DNA of 64,000 nucleotides from Novosphingobium resinovorum (GCF_001742225.1 NZ_CP017076.1:1389001-1453000); one strand, 5' to 3'. Counted from the stretch's first letter, positions 16,631 to 26,800 are shown. Notes: generated by a model from the sequence alone, not told the origin. A program made the numbers and translations.

Positions 16631-19047
16631 CGTCCGCCCTCCATGTCGAAGCGGATGCGGCCCCGGTCGGGATGGTCGGGGTCGTTGTCGAGCCGCAGCA
16701 GTTCCGGGCCAGTCGGTGCGATCACGCCGTCGGCGACCGGGTCTATCGGCGGCGCCCCGGCGCGGCCGAAGCGCGTCAGCATCGCCGATCGCACGCCTTC
16801 CACGCCTACGGCAGCGGCGAGGATCGCGCTGGCGTGCACCGGGTCGCCGAAGCTGCGGCGGTCGGGATGGAAGAACCCCGGCGTCCCGTCCGGCGCGGTG
16901 GCCGCGCTGAAAGTGCGCTCCAGCCGCTGCCGCACATCGGCGAGGATCGCGTCGGGATCGACGCAGACGTGCATCACGATGTCGAGCGGCACGTGGACCG
17001 GGGCGGCGACTTCGAGGTCGAAACCGGCCATGCGCTTCGCTTCCAGATGGGCGAAGAGGTCTGCGGCGAAGTCCGGGTCGTCCGTCGCGGACAAGCCGCC
17101 GATGCGGTCGACGATGAGGAACACGGTGTACCAGCTTCCCGTCCAGCGAATGCGCGCCTGTGCGCGCTGGACGCCGAGCAGTTCCTCCAGTGCGGCTGCA
17201 TAGTCGGCCTCGGTCACCGCGCGGTCCTGCCGGGCGACGCGGGCGGGGGCGAAGCGGCGGATGTGCGCGGCATCCTCCCGGTCGCGGCCGCCCTGTGCCG
17301 GGAGCGGGTTGGTGACGGCGACGATACCTTCGTGCGGCGGCAGGGCGACGTGGCGCAGCACGTCGCGCCCGACGTTTCCGGCCGCGCCGCCGCCCAGCCG
17401 GTAGGCGACGGAGAGGCGTGTGCCCAAGGCAGGCCGCACGCCCAGCCGGTCGTCGCCGAAGCGCAAGCTCACGGTGCCGCCGTGCTCGACTTCGGCGACG
17501 GCGGCGCGAGCGAAGCGGTCGGCGCCGAGCAGGTCAGGCAGGATGTCCCATGCCTGCGCTCCGTCGTTCAACCGGATCGCGGCATGGGTGGGCGCTTGGG
17601 CGGGCGGGGCAAGGAAGCCGGAGACCGGCCCCGATGCAGCGAAGTCCGCTGCGAAGACGACGCCTGCATGCGCCAGTTGCGGACGATAGGGCCGGTCCGT
17701 GTCCCGGGCGGTGTCGGGCAGGAGCGTGGCCTGCGGCTCCCAATGCCCCGCATCGGCAGGGGCAAGGTTCGCCATGGCGAGGGCGCAGGGACGCACTTCA
17801 CCGGCAAGGCTCAGGCTGTCGAGAGGCAGCGCGAAGGGCAGGGCGTCCTCCTCGTCCCACGCGACGTCGCAGACCGGGGTGCCGTCCACCGGATCGACGG
17901 CGTGGCGCACGGCGGTCAGCCGCACCGCATGGCGCAGGCGCGGGTCGGCGTCAGTGGCCGCGCCGGTATCGGGATCGGCGCTCTGGAGCAGCATCAGCAG
18001 GTCGCCGGGGGCAAGGTTCAGCCGGGGCTCGTCCACCAGAGTGACGCCGAGCGCGCCGGGCGGCAGGCAGCAGGCCGCATCGGACCAGGTGTGGATGGGG
18101 ATCGCGTCGTGGGCGGACCACAAGGTCACGTCGGCCATCGTCTCGAAGATCGCCGCGCCCGAGCGTAGCGCCGCGTCGCGCTGCGCGGCGGTCTTCAGCA
18201 CCGCCTCGCGCCCGGGCTGCATCCCGGCGACGAGCTGACCGGCGGGCAGCACCCGGCCGTCCATCGCCGATCCCGCCGCGACGCCGAAGTGGACGAGCGT
18301 GCGGGCATTGGCGCCTTCGTCCACGCGGTAGTCGACCAGCCGCGCGTGGCGGCGCAGCGATATGCGGCTGCGCGCGGTGCCGAGGTAGGCTTCGGTGCCC
18401 GCCGCGTCCTGTGCGTAGCTGAGCCGGTCGGCGTGGTACGCCAGCGTCTCCACCAGCGCGAGGTAGGGATCGGCCGCGCCCCGATCGCGCCAGCCGGGCA
18501 TCAGCACCGCCAGCCTGTCGAGCATGACGCGGCGGAAGCTGGCGTAGTCCTTCGCGAGATAGTCGATGCGCGGTTCCTCGGCCACGACCGGGGGGCAGCG
18601 GTGCACGGGGGCGCAGTCGAATTCGCTGGGGCAACCGGCCTTGAACAGGAAGTCGATGGCGGCAAGGCGCGGGTCGAAGCGCTGCGGTGGTTCCTCCTCC
18701 CCGCTCGCACTGACGAGGTGCAGGACGTAAGTGGAGAAATCCCCGGCGGCATTGACGCGCAGGCGTATCCGGTTACCGTCGGTTTCGATCAGTTCCTCCA
18801 CGCCGATCCCGGTCACGCGGTCGCCGCCGGTCACGCTGAAGTTGGCCGCGACCAGCGGCGGCGAAGCGGGAACGCCATCGGTCTCGCCGGGCAGCGCATG
18901 GACGAAGAACACGTCGATCAGGGTCTGATCCGGGGAGGCGATCTCCAGATAGTCGAAGCCGTTGATGGCGTCGGGCTGCGGGTCGCCCAGGGTATCGCGC
19001 ACCGCCGCCACGCGGCGCGCCTCGCGGCAGAGGTAGCGGGCGGTCAT
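16627..19047 (-). CDS. putative baseplate assembly protein (gpJ/Afp11-like wedge), copy 1
   Basis: An 806-residue baseplate-wedge-like protein. It shares with its downstream neighbour the segments LVETLAYHADRLSYAQD, VSLRFGDDRLGVRPALGT and VTNPLPAQGG, the last two also found in gpJ-type proteins. The start at 19047 (MTARYLCREARRVAAV) overlaps the gp25 stop by four bases; an ATG further upstream would run through the gp25 gene. Two different large J-like proteins in tandem are normal for several eCIS types, where they form the inner and outer wedge. Confidence 0.82.
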   Translation of the reverse strand: MTARYLCREARRVAAVRDTLGDPQPDAINGFDYLEIASPDQTLIDVFFVHALPGETDGVPASPPLVAANFSVTGGDRVTGIGVEELIETDGNRIRLRVNAAGDFSTYVLHLVSASGEEEPPQRFDPRLAAIDFLFKAGCPSEFDCAPVHRCPPVVAEEPRIDYLAKDYASFRRVMLDRLAVLMPGWRDRGAADPYLALVETLAYHADRLSYAQDAAGTEAYLGTARSRISLRRHARLVDYRVDEGANARTLVHFGVAAGSAMDGRVLPAGQLVAGMQPGREAVLKTAAQRDAALRSGAAIFETMADVTLWSAHDAIPIHTWSDAACCLPPGALGVTLVDEPRLNLAPGDLLMLLQSADPDTGAATDADPRLRHAVRLTAVRHAVDPVDGTPVCDVAWDEEDALPFALPLDSLSLAGEVRPCALAMANLAPADAGHWEPQATLLPDTARDTDRPYRPQLAHAGVVFAADFAASGPVSGFLAPPAQAPTHAAIRLNDGAQAWDILPDLLGADRFARAAVAEVEHGGTVSLRFGDDRLGVRPALGTRLSVAYRLGGGAAGNVGRDVLRHVALPPHEGIVAVTNPLPAQGGRDREDAAHIRRFAPARVARQDRAVTEADYAAALEELLGVQRAQARIRWTGSWYTVFLIVDRIGGLSATDDPDFAADLFAHLEAKRMAGFDLEVAAPVHVPLDIVMHVCVDPDAILADVRQRLERTFSAATAPDGTPGFFHPDRRSFGDPVHASAILAAAVGVEGVRSAMLTRFGRAGAPPIDPVADGVIAPTGPELLRLDNDPDHPDRGRIRFDMEGGR

Positions 19048-19430
19048 GGCAGCGGCCTTTCGATCGTCGCCAGCTTCGTTTCGCCGCTGGCGCGCAGGAC
19101 GTAGGCGACGCGGATGCGCAAGGTGGCCTCCTCGATGGTCACTTCCACCTGCCCGACCTCGATCAGATCGCCGAGCCACTGGCCGAGCGCGCCCTGCAGG
19201 CCGAGTTCGACGGCCACGGCGATCGAGGGATCGTTGCCGCCGAACAGGATCTGCCGCAGGCCGCTGCCGAAGTCGGGCCGCATCACCCGCTCTCCGGGAG
19301 AGGTCAGCAGGAGCTGGCCGATCAGCATCCGCACATAGCCCTCGGCGTCCATGGCGGCGGTGCGACCACCGGAATCGAAGGCGAGGGGGAAGGCGATGTG
19401 CGGCGCCTGCGAGGTGGCTGGCTGGGTCAT
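19044..19430 (-). CDS. gp25/GPW-family baseplate wedge protein
   Basis: A 128-residue protein of the T4 gp25/TssE/GPW family. Recognisable are the ILLTSPGERV-type motif (here LLLTSPGERVMRPDFGSGLR, about residues 40-59) and the C-terminal IRVAYVLRAS strand. gp25 nucleates the sheath at the baseplate, so its presence shows a contractile device. The start overlaps the PAAR-like stop (ATGA). Confidence 0.9.
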   Translation of the reverse strand: MTQPATSQAPHIAFPLAFDSGGRTAAMDAEGYVRMLIGQLLLTSPGERVMRPDFGSGLRQILFGGNDPSIAVAVELGLQGALGQWLGDLIEVGQVEVTIEEATLRIRVAYVLRASGETKLATIERPLP

Positions 19431-19771
19431 TGCGCGATCACTCTCGTCTGCACGGTGGTGACAGTGGGCGGGCCTTGCGGGATCTGCTCGGCGCTCTTGC
19501 ACAGGCCCGGCGAGGTGGAGAGGATCAGCGGCTGCCCTCCGGCGGTGACGCGGGTGGCGGGCACCAGCCACTGCACGGTGACGCAGGGCTGGGGCTTGGT
19601 GCCCGCGCCTACCGGGACCTGGAACGGGCAGGCGGCGATCGTCGCCATGTCGGCCGTGGTCGCGGCGGGCATCCCGCCCAGCATGACGCGCGGCGATCCG
19701 GGGGCGATGCTCATCTGCCCGGAGTGGGGGCACATGCCGAGCGCGCCGATGTGGAGGATCGGGCCGGGCAT
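19427..19771 (-). CDS. PAAR-like spike-tip protein
   Basis: A 114-residue protein rich in Gly, Pro, Val and Thr with short strands. HIGALGMCPHSG near the N-terminus and later Cys residues could bind a metal, as in PAAR tips that sharpen the spike. Its place between the gpV-like spike and gp25 fits the Pvc10/PAAR position. It starts one base inside the gpV stop (TGATG). Assigned from position and composition rather than a clear PAAR motif. Confidence 0.65.
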   Translation of the reverse strand: MPGPILHIGALGMCPHSGQMSIAPGSPRVMLGGMPAATTADMATIAACPFQVPVGAGTKPQPCVTVQWLVPATRVTAGGQPLILSTSPGLCKSAEQIPQGPPTVTTVQTRVIAQ

Positions 19772-20286
19772 CAGGTCACCACCAGCGCGCCCTGGTTCAC
19801 GGTCACGGTTGGCCCCGTGAGCATGATCGTCGCGCCCTTGCCGTTGGTGATGGTGATGCCGACGTCGTTGATCGCGATCATCGCGCCGGTCATGGTTTTG
19901 AGCAGGAAGCCCCCGGTCGGCCCGGGGGTGTCGCTGATCATCAGCGTGTTCTGCCCGGCGGTCTGGATCACGAAGTTCGACAGGCCGGGCGTGCCCGCCA
20001 TCGCCAGCGGCGGGACTTCGCTGGTGCTGTGGTAGTAGCACCCGGTCCAGATCGGGTAATTCAGGTTGCCCTGTTCGAACTCCACCCACACGCCCGCGCC
20101 GATCTGCGGCAGCCAGTGCATGCCCATCTGCTTGCCGGTGGCGGGAAAGCACGGTTCCGCCCATGTCGAGGGGGCGAGGCCGGGACCGTCGGGAACCTGC
20201 ACCATCAGGCGGCCAGTCTGCATCGGGTCGATGTTGTTGATCACCGTGCCTCGGTACTTTCCGTAATAGCGGCGGGTCTCGGTCAT
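19771..20286 (-). CDS. baseplate assembly protein V-like spike (gpV/gp5 C-terminal type)
   Basis: A 171-residue protein. The N-terminal OB-fold segment (YRGTVINNIDPMQTGRLMVQ) and the following GVWVEFEQGNLNYPIWTGCY match the gp5/VgrG-core found in phage baseplate protein V. The C-terminal 60 residues are repetitive beta-strand (VGITITNGKGATIMLTGPTV), as in a short triple-stranded spike. It is encoded apart from the gpD-like hub rather than fused as in VgrG. Overlaps the hub gene by four bases. Confidence 0.88.
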   Translation of the reverse strand: MTETRRYYGKYRGTVINNIDPMQTGRLMVQVPDGPGLAPSTWAEPCFPATGKQMGMHWLPQIGAGVWVEFEQGNLNYPIWTGCYYHSTSEVPPLAMAGTPGLSNFVIQTAGQNTLMISDTPGPTGGFLLKTMTGAMIAINDVGITITNGKGATIMLTGPTVTVNQGALVVT

Positions 20287-21464
20287 GCGGCCACCTCCTG
20301 CGTCCATGAGCCGTGCGCATTGCGTGTCAGCTGGAAGTTCTGGCGGAGTTCCCCACGCTTGATCGAGGTCGTCACCGACTTGACGAGGTAGACGCCGTCG
20401 TGATGCGGCCCGGCCCCGCGCACCGGCACCAGCCGCCCGGGCACCAGCACCCGGCCGTAGCGCGCGACGTCGAGCGTGCCCGAGGCACCGACCACGCGGC
20501 TGGCCTGCGCGGCTTCTCCCAGCCCGCGCATGACCAGTTCGGGGACGTCGAGCCGTGCCTGCGTCTCCCGGTCCGAATTGCGGCCGAGGTCGGCGAGCTT
20601 GGAGAAGCGGGCATAAGGTATCCAGCCCGGCCCCATCGGCGGGCTCAGGACCTCTCCGGGAATGGGGATCGGGATGGTGAGGCCGGTGCCGCGCACTTCC
20701 TGACTGAGCAGGTAGGGCAGCAACTTCTGAGTGCCGTCGAAGGTGAAGTTCAGCGACTGCACGTTGGATGCCTGATCCATGTTCACCGTCAGCGCGGGCT
20801 GCATCGAGAAGCCCTGGCTGTTGAAGTTGCCGCCCGGCGTCAGGCCGCCGAGGTCCGGTCCCCAGTAGGCGGTCGTCACGCCTTCCTCCTCGGTCGGCTC
20901 GACCATGAAGACGTAGCCGCAATCGCGGGCGAGACGGTTGACGTGGCCGTAGTCGGTTCCTTGCTGGACGTGCCAGCCGTTCACCGGATTGGGGATCGTC
21001 CAGCTCGGCGGGGGAAGGATCGCGGCGATCACACCCAGCGGCGTCCACCGGGCGAGGATGAAGGCGACCTGGCCCATCGGCGGCATGCCCGGCATCGGCA
21101 GGCCGGTGACGTCGTACTGGTCCATCAGTTGTGTCACGTCGCCGCCGGTGACGCTGAGGGTGGCCTTGCCGCTCTCGTTCGACTGCGCGACGTCGTAGCG
21201 GGCCACGAAACCGTCGAGCAGCACCGTGCGCAAGCCGTCGATGGTGAGCGAGAAGATGAACCGCTTGCCCGGCGTGAACATGCCGCCGGGGAGCATCTCG
21301 GTCTCCACCGCGCCGCCTTTGGCGAGGTTCAGCTTCATCTGGAAACCGCCGCGCGGAGACTGGCGGGTCACCTGCAGTTCGGTGATCGCGTCGATCAGCG
21401 CGGGCGGCACCGGGTCATGGGTGATGAACCCGGTGCGGATCGAGAGCTGCGCGCCCCTAAGCAT
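20283..21464 (-). CDS. phage late control D-like hub protein (gpD)
   Basis: A 393-residue protein of the gpD/gp27-type hub family. The N-terminal beta-barrel region covers about residues 1-120, and WHVQQGTDYGHVNRLARDCGY at about 165-185 is the family's signature stretch. The hub forms the trimer that joins tube to spike. It starts eight bases inside the LysM-like gene and overlaps the gpV-like gene by four. Together with the next gene it equals the two halves of VgrG/Pvc8. Confidence 0.85.
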   Translation of the reverse strand: MLRGAQLSIRTGFITHDPVPPALIDAITELQVTRQSPRGGFQMKLNLAKGGAVETEMLPGGMFTPGKRFIFSLTIDGLRTVLLDGFVARYDVAQSNESGKATLSVTGGDVTQLMDQYDVTGLPMPGMPPMGQVAFILARWTPLGVIAAILPPPSWTIPNPVNGWHVQQGTDYGHVNRLARDCGYVFMVEPTEEEGVTTAYWGPDLGGLTPGGNFNSQGFSMQPALTVNMDQASNVQSLNFTFDGTQKLLPYLLSQEVRGTGLTIPIPIPGEVLSPPMGPGWIPYARFSKLADLGRNSDRETQARLDVPELVMRGLGEAAQASRVVGASGTLDVARYGRVLVPGRLVPVRGAGPHHDGVYLVKSVTTSIKRGELRQNFQLTRNAHGSWTQEVAA

Positions 21465-21825
21465 CGCCCTGCGCCTGATGCGTGGGGCCGGGCAAGGGCA
21501 CCATGACCCGCGAGCCGGGCGTCGCGGCGAGCGCGTCGATGTCGGACAGCCCGGCCGCGTCGGCGAGGCGCCAGTCCAGTTCGGCCCGGCCGTAGGCCCG
21601 CGCCGCGATGAGGTCGGCGCGGTCGCTTACTCCGATTTCGGCGACCCCGGCGGGGGAGAACGCCTCGGGCGGCGGGATCAGCCGCCGGGTGACGTAGGCC
21701 GCGTCACTGCCGTCTGGCAGCGTGACGGTGGCGAGCGGCAGGCCTTGATAGCGGCTGGTCGCGCCGAATGCGGGCTCGGCGCCGGGGGTAAGGCCGGGCA
21801 GGACGGGAAGCTGCGACGTGCTCAT
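21457..21825 (-). CDS. gpX/LysM-like small tail protein
   Basis: A 122-residue protein. The C-terminal half has a LysM-like pattern (SDRADLIAARAYGRAELDWR, then DAAGL), typical of P2 gpX/gp53-like proteins that glue the tube initiator to the hub. The order tube initiator, this gene, gpD, gpV is the conserved order in eCIS and P2-like phages. No signal peptide, so it is structural rather than a wall hydrolase. Overlaps the previous gene by four bases. Confidence 0.7.
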   Translation of the reverse strand: MSTSQLPVLPGLTPGAEPAFGATSRYQGLPLATVTLPDGSDAAYVTRRLIPPPEAFSPAGVAEIGVSDRADLIAARAYGRAELDWRLADAAGLSDIDALAATPGSRVMVPLPGPTHQAQGDA

Positions 21826-22478
21826 TGCAGCGCCTCCAGCCCCAGATCGGACAAGGCCCGTCCGCCGAAGCGCCCGGCGAGGCTCTCCTTGCGCCCCTGA
21901 TAGGCGAGGTAGAGCGAGGCAGGCCAGCTGGTGAAGCCGAGGTCGTTGGCATTGAGCACCCGCAGCGACAGCTTCACTTTCGCGCGGATCGGATTGAGCG
22001 CGGTGTCGAAGGCGTCCTCGGTCACGCTCATGTCGGTCAGGCGCACCGGCATCACCCGCGAACGGCCCCAGACGAAGACGGTCAGCGGTTCCGGCGCGGG
22101 CAGCACCTCGATCGCACCGCGCGCCGCCTGTGCGTGGGCCGCGCGCATCGCCGCGAGGCCGGGGTAGAGCATCCGTTCGAGGATCGCGAGCTGGGGCCAG
22201 AGGCCTAGCGTGGCGGCATCGTCGGTCGGCTCGGCATTCTCAAGCGCATCGGTGGCGTCGAGTTCGGCTTCCAGCGAGATCGTCTCGGTCGGCGGGCCGG
22301 TTAGGCGGGTCGCCTCCTCCGCCGGGGCGCCGTCGGACGCGCCGCGCGGCTGCAGGGTGCGGGAGAGGGTGTCGGGGTTGTACTGCAGCGGCACGACCTC
22401 GCTCAGCACGCCGGTCTGCGCCTCGACGCGCACGAGACCGGCCTTGAGCAGACGGGGGGTGAGGGGGGAACTGGCCAT
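21822..22478 (-). CDS. tube-initiator protein (CIS tube protein, Afp7-like)
   Basis: A 218-residue protein with the family signature of CIS tube proteins: VPLQYNPDTLSRTLQPRGAS near the N-terminus (about residues 24-43) and VFVWGRSRVMPVRLTDMSVT followed by FDTALNPIRAKVKLSLRVL. It forms the first ring between hub and inner tube. The ATG at 22478 follows the DUF4157-OmpA stop by 16 bases. A longer in-frame start at 22808 would lie within that upstream gene and is rejected. Confidence 0.85.
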   Translation of the reverse strand: MASSPLTPRLLKAGLVRVEAQTGVLSEVVPLQYNPDTLSRTLQPRGASDGAPAEEATRLTGPPTETISLEAELDATDALENAEPTDDAATLGLWPQLAILERMLYPGLAAMRAAHAQAARGAIEVLPAPEPLTVFVWGRSRVMPVRLTDMSVTEDAFDTALNPIRAKVKLSLRVLNANDLGFTSWPASLYLAYQGRKESLAGRFGGRALSDLGLEALQ

Positions 22479-22494
22479 CGTCGCGCCTTTTGCT

Positions 22495-23856
22495 TCAGGG
22501 TTTCTTTTTCTTCTTCTCGGCCCAGGGGGGATCGAGCAGGTCGATCGAGAGCCCGCGCACCGAGGTGCCCCGGATCTCGTCTTCCTGCTGCCAACGGTCC
22601 CACTGGTTCGGGTTTTGTCGGTACTGGTAGGATTCGTAAGCACTGGAGATTGAGCGGCGGGCCAGCCAGTCGCCGATGTCCGCGCCGAACACGCCGCTCC
22701 AGAACGGTAGCAGTCCGCGATAGAGAGACTCTGCCGCGGCGGCGTCCCGCAAGTCCACCGACTGCCCGCGCAGCGCCGCGGAACGTGCAAGGGCGGTCCA
22801 GTCCACACCCTCGCCGCGCCATGGGAAGAGGCTCTCGTTACTCAGTGGCGGCACCAGCGTGGCATCGAAGCGTGGCGCGTAATCCGAGGGTAGCAGGCTC
22901 GCCCCGTAGCGCGGCGCGAAGCGGGGATCGAGGAGGGGGGCGGACGCCTCCGGCTCGCTCCCGGCAGGCGGCGGTGCGACATCCGGACGTCCCCCGACAA
23001 GCGGGCTCGGATCGAGCTGCAGGCGAAAATCGCCGAGCAGGCCGATGCTGGAAAGCTCCGGCGCATCGCGCAGGCGGATGCCGACGCGCCGGTTCTCTTC
23101 CACGGGGCCGAAGTCCTGCACTTCGCCTTGCGCGTGGACGTCGAGCAGCGAACCGGGCGGCAGCAGCGGTTCGATCGCCCTGCGCACGGCGACGCCGCGA
23201 TGGGCGGACAAGTTGGCGTTGTAGGCGTCGTCGCCCTCCAGTGAAGCGTAGCCGTAGACGTCCACCCACAACCTGCGGCTGCGCCCGCGCATCAGGCCCT
23301 CGATCGTGGCGACGTCGCCGGGGTCGAGGTCGGCGCTGTCGCGCTCGAACAGGACGTGGCCGGTCTCCGGCATCACGCCTTCGCCGCGCTCGAACGCATC
23401 GCGCGGGGGCGCCGAGCCGATGCCGCGCGGGCGGGGCGGATCGTCGTGGAGCGCGATCGGCGGCGCGGCTCCGGTACGGGCCTGCGCGACATGGGCGAGT
23501 TCGTGAAGCAGTACCGGCGCGCCCGCTCCGGCGCCCAGCACGACCTCGTCCCCCAGAGCGAAGGCATTGGCGCCCAGCACGTGCGTGCGCTCCCGCGCTT
23601 CGGCCCCGGTGTGGAGGCGTACTCCGGCCAGGTCGATGCCCAGCTGTGCCTCGGCCTGTCGCCGCACCGTGCCCGGCAGCAGGGAGCCGCCGCTGCGGGG
23701 GAGCAGTCCGGCCTCGTCCCGGGCTGCCCGGCGAGATGCGGGCAGCCCGCCGAGCAGCCCCGGTGCGGCCAGCCCGCGCACGGCGGTATCGTGCGCGCGG
23801 TTCTCCAGCGTGGGGCGTGCCGCTTCGGGAGAAGCGCGGGGGGAGGGCGCGTTCAT
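22495..23856 (-). CDS. eCIS-core (DUF4157) protein fused to an OmpA-like domain
   Basis: A 453-residue protein. An eCIS-core/DUF4157 metalloprotease-like segment spans about residues 60-130 with HELAH at 118-122 and the family's LGIDLAGVRLHT. An OmpA-like domain follows at about 155-260 (LFERDSADLDPGDVATIEGL, then YNANLSAHRG). Aligned by eye to E. coli OmpA, the peptidoglycan-contacting Asp of YTD is replaced by Ser (YAS) while the later Arg is kept, so wall binding may be altered. The last 190 residues have no recognised domain. No signal peptide. It overlaps the giant gene by four bases. It may anchor the device to the envelope or be loaded cargo; neither is proven. Confidence 0.75.
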   Translation of the reverse strand: MNAPSPRASPEAARPTLENRAHDTAVRGLAAPGLLGGLPASRRAARDEAGLLPRSGGSLLPGTVRRQAEAQLGIDLAGVRLHTGAEARERTHVLGANAFALGDEVVLGAGAGAPVLLHELAHVAQARTGAAPPIALHDDPPRPRGIGSAPPRDAFERGEGVMPETGHVLFERDSADLDPGDVATIEGLMRGRSRRLWVDVYGYASLEGDDAYNANLSAHRGVAVRRAIEPLLPPGSLLDVHAQGEVQDFGPVEENRRVGIRLRDAPELSSIGLLGDFRLQLDPSPLVGGRPDVAPPPAGSEPEASAPLLDPRFAPRYGASLLPSDYAPRFDATLVPPLSNESLFPWRGEGVDWTALARSAALRGQSVDLRDAAAAESLYRGLLPFWSGVFGADIGDWLARRSISSAYESYQYRQNPNQWDRWQQEDEIRGTSVRGLSIDLLDPPWAEKKKKKP

Positions 23857-26800
23857 GGACGGTCCTCCCGGGGCCTGCCGTTCGCGTCGAGGCTCCGGAA
23901 TTCCCCGGCGGTGTCGAGTGCGGGAGCCCCTGCGCGGCGCGGGGCGGGTGTCTCTGGCACCGGGCAGACCTGATCCGGATTGAGCGTGACGATCAGATTG
24001 GTGACGCTCGCCTCGGACAAAGTTCCTTCGGCCGTACGCGGGGTCAGCCCGGCAAAGCCGATCTCGGCATCGGCGATACGGCCGATGTGCACCGCGCCGG
24101 TGCGAACGTCACGCGATCCGCGTCCGCGCGTCGGGAAGCGCAAGTCGAGCGCGCTGAGATCGAAATGATCGAGCCGTACCGCCAGTGCGCCGAGGCGCTC
24201 GGGATTGGTGATGCCCTGACGGCGGAGGCTCGGGTAGGCGTTGAAGATCGGATCGAGCGGTTGCAGCGCCCCCGTGACCGTGAGGCCCCCGAGCGCGTGC
24301 GGCGCGAGTGTCGCCGTCCCTATCGATCCCAGCGAGACGGTGAGATCCGAACCGTTGTCCAGCCCCAGCGCGAGCGCCAGCCGGTCGATCCTGAGCGGAG
24401 CGGCGTAGTCCGTGCCGCCGGAATCCGAGGATGCCGACGGTGCGCGGGGAGAGCGTGCGCGCAGCAGGGTTTCCAGGTCGATCCGGCCCGCCTCCGCCTC
24501 GCGCAGGTGATTGCCTTCGAGGTTCCATTCGAAGAAGTCGTGATAGATCGGGATCGGCTCCGGCGTGGGCCCCATGCCTTCGGGATCGCCCGGCGGGTAG
24601 AAGTGGAAGCCGGCCCCGATGAAAAGCGTCGATCCTTCGAGGTGGAAGTCCACCAGGGCATCGGCGAGGTTGGGGATCTGGCCCTCGAGGTCGGCGTAAT
24701 TGATCGAACCGTTGGTGATCGGAACGTTCACCCCGAAGGTGTAGTCCAGCGAAGGGATGCCCAGCGCCCCGTCGATCCCGTAGGCGCCGGCGAGCGTGAA
24801 GCTGCCGTTGACGTGGCTGAACAGCTCGTGGTTCGCGGCGAGCCATGCCGCGCCCGCATCTCCCGCCAGATAGCGCGAGGCTGTTGCCCCGCTGCCGCTT
24901 CCCCCGCCTGACGGGATCGGATCGATGCGGAACCACGCGTCGGTGATCGTCGCCGAGGGAATCTCGATGACGCGGCGGCCCTGGTTGTTGCCGCCGAGAT
25001 CCACCGCGACTTGCGGGGACTCGATGCGGCGGATGTCGAGGTGGATGCCCGCACCCTCGTCGTCGTAGCGCAGGCCGCGTGCGTTGAGGCCGGCGAGGGT
25101 GACGTGGCCGCCTTCCGCCGCGTTGTAGGACAGTCGATCGCCGCCGATGCCGGTGCCTTCGCCGAACATGTCGTGCCGGGTGCCGCCCGCTCCCCGGCGC
25201 ACGCGGATGCGCTGGTCGGGATCGCCCATCACGTAGCCGACGATCTGGGTGGCGGACCAGTTGAGGAGGTCGATGCTCATCGGCCCGTCGCCCGCGAGGT
25301 TCGCCTGAAGCACGTCGGCATCGAAGGCCATGCGGGCATTGAGCGAGCCGACCAGCTGCGCCTGCAGCCGCTCGGTGTGAAGTGCTTCGGCGCGTACGAT
25401 CCCGGTGATCGCGGTGCCTCCGGCGGAGGGCACGATCTCCAGCGGCTCGTTGGTGGCGGGATCGGCAGGGCGGCCGACAAGGACAGGGCCGACCGTGAAG
25501 GGCTCGCTCTCCGGCAGGTCCAGCCAGAGGTCGAGGCTCGCAAGGTGGATACGCATCCCCGAGGCGGCCACCCGGCCAAGGCGCAATTCGTCGATGACGA
25601 TGCGTTCGTAGGGCGTGCCTGCAGCCGCCGCTGCCGCGGGCGTGGGATGCAGGTGCACCGAGAGCCGCGCGGTGATGTCGCTGACCGTGATCTCGCTGGT
25701 GTCGGGGGCGAGGATCTGCATCGACGGTCCCGAAAGCTCCAGCTGGGAGAGGTTCAGGCTGTCCAGATGCAGCGGCGCGCTGCCGTTCGCGCCGATCGAG
25801 ACGACGTTGCCGGAATAGCGGATCAGCCCGGTGTCGAAGTTGCGGAACCCATAGCCGAGATCGACACCCGGCCCGGTGCCGTCTCCATAGTGGACCGTGC
25901 CCGCGCCCGAGATTCCCGTAGCCCGTCCCTCGATCGCACCGCCGGGATCGAAGGCGAAGTCGATCCTTCCCGCGTTCAGCATGCCGCTCACGCGCAATTG
26001 TTCGCCGTAGCGCACGAGGAAGTCGGTCTCCACCGAGCCGATCGAGCCGCGCGCCCTTGCTGCACCGGCGGTCGGCCCGATGGTGGTCGCCGCGCCGCCG
26101 AGGCCGATCAGCAGGTTGTGGACGTTGATGTCGGACAGCGTCGCCGCCTCTCCCGGCACGAAGCGCCCGCCCGGTGCGGCCTCGGGCAGTTCCAGGTGCA
26201 GCGAACCGGCATCGACGACGATCCGCGCGGCGCTGATGCGGTCGACATGGAGGCTGTCGATCGCGAATTCGCTGCGCTCGTCCGCCAGCGAGGAATAGCG
26301 GCCGGAGAAGCGCACGCCGGTGGCCACCGTCGGGCCGTCGGCGCGGATCGTGGTGCCGTCGGCGGTGTGCCAGCGGATGCGGCTGAAGGTCAGGCTGTCG
26401 AGCCGCAGCGCATTGATCCGCGTGTCGCCGCCCGCCAGGACGACCTGCCCGGACACGTCGCCGCGCGTGATATGCATGCCCCCGCCGCTGCGTCCGTCCG
26501 CGCCGCGATAGGTGACGTCGGTGTCGGAGGCGACGAGGGCATCGAGGGCGACGGTCATCGTGCCGTCGCTGGCCATGTCGACACTGACCGCGCGAGGCGC
26601 GCGCTCGGCCCCTTCCGGCCGATCGAGCTGGCCACCGGCCTCCAGCATCCGGCCCATCGCGAAACGGAAGCGCATCTGGTCGAATCCGGCGACCTCGATG
26701 GCGCCGGACATCCGCGTCTCCTCGCCGCCGAGGTCGATGTCGAATCCTCGCAGCGCCAGCCCGAGCAGGGCGCCGGAGGTGATCTCGATCCGGTACGAAC

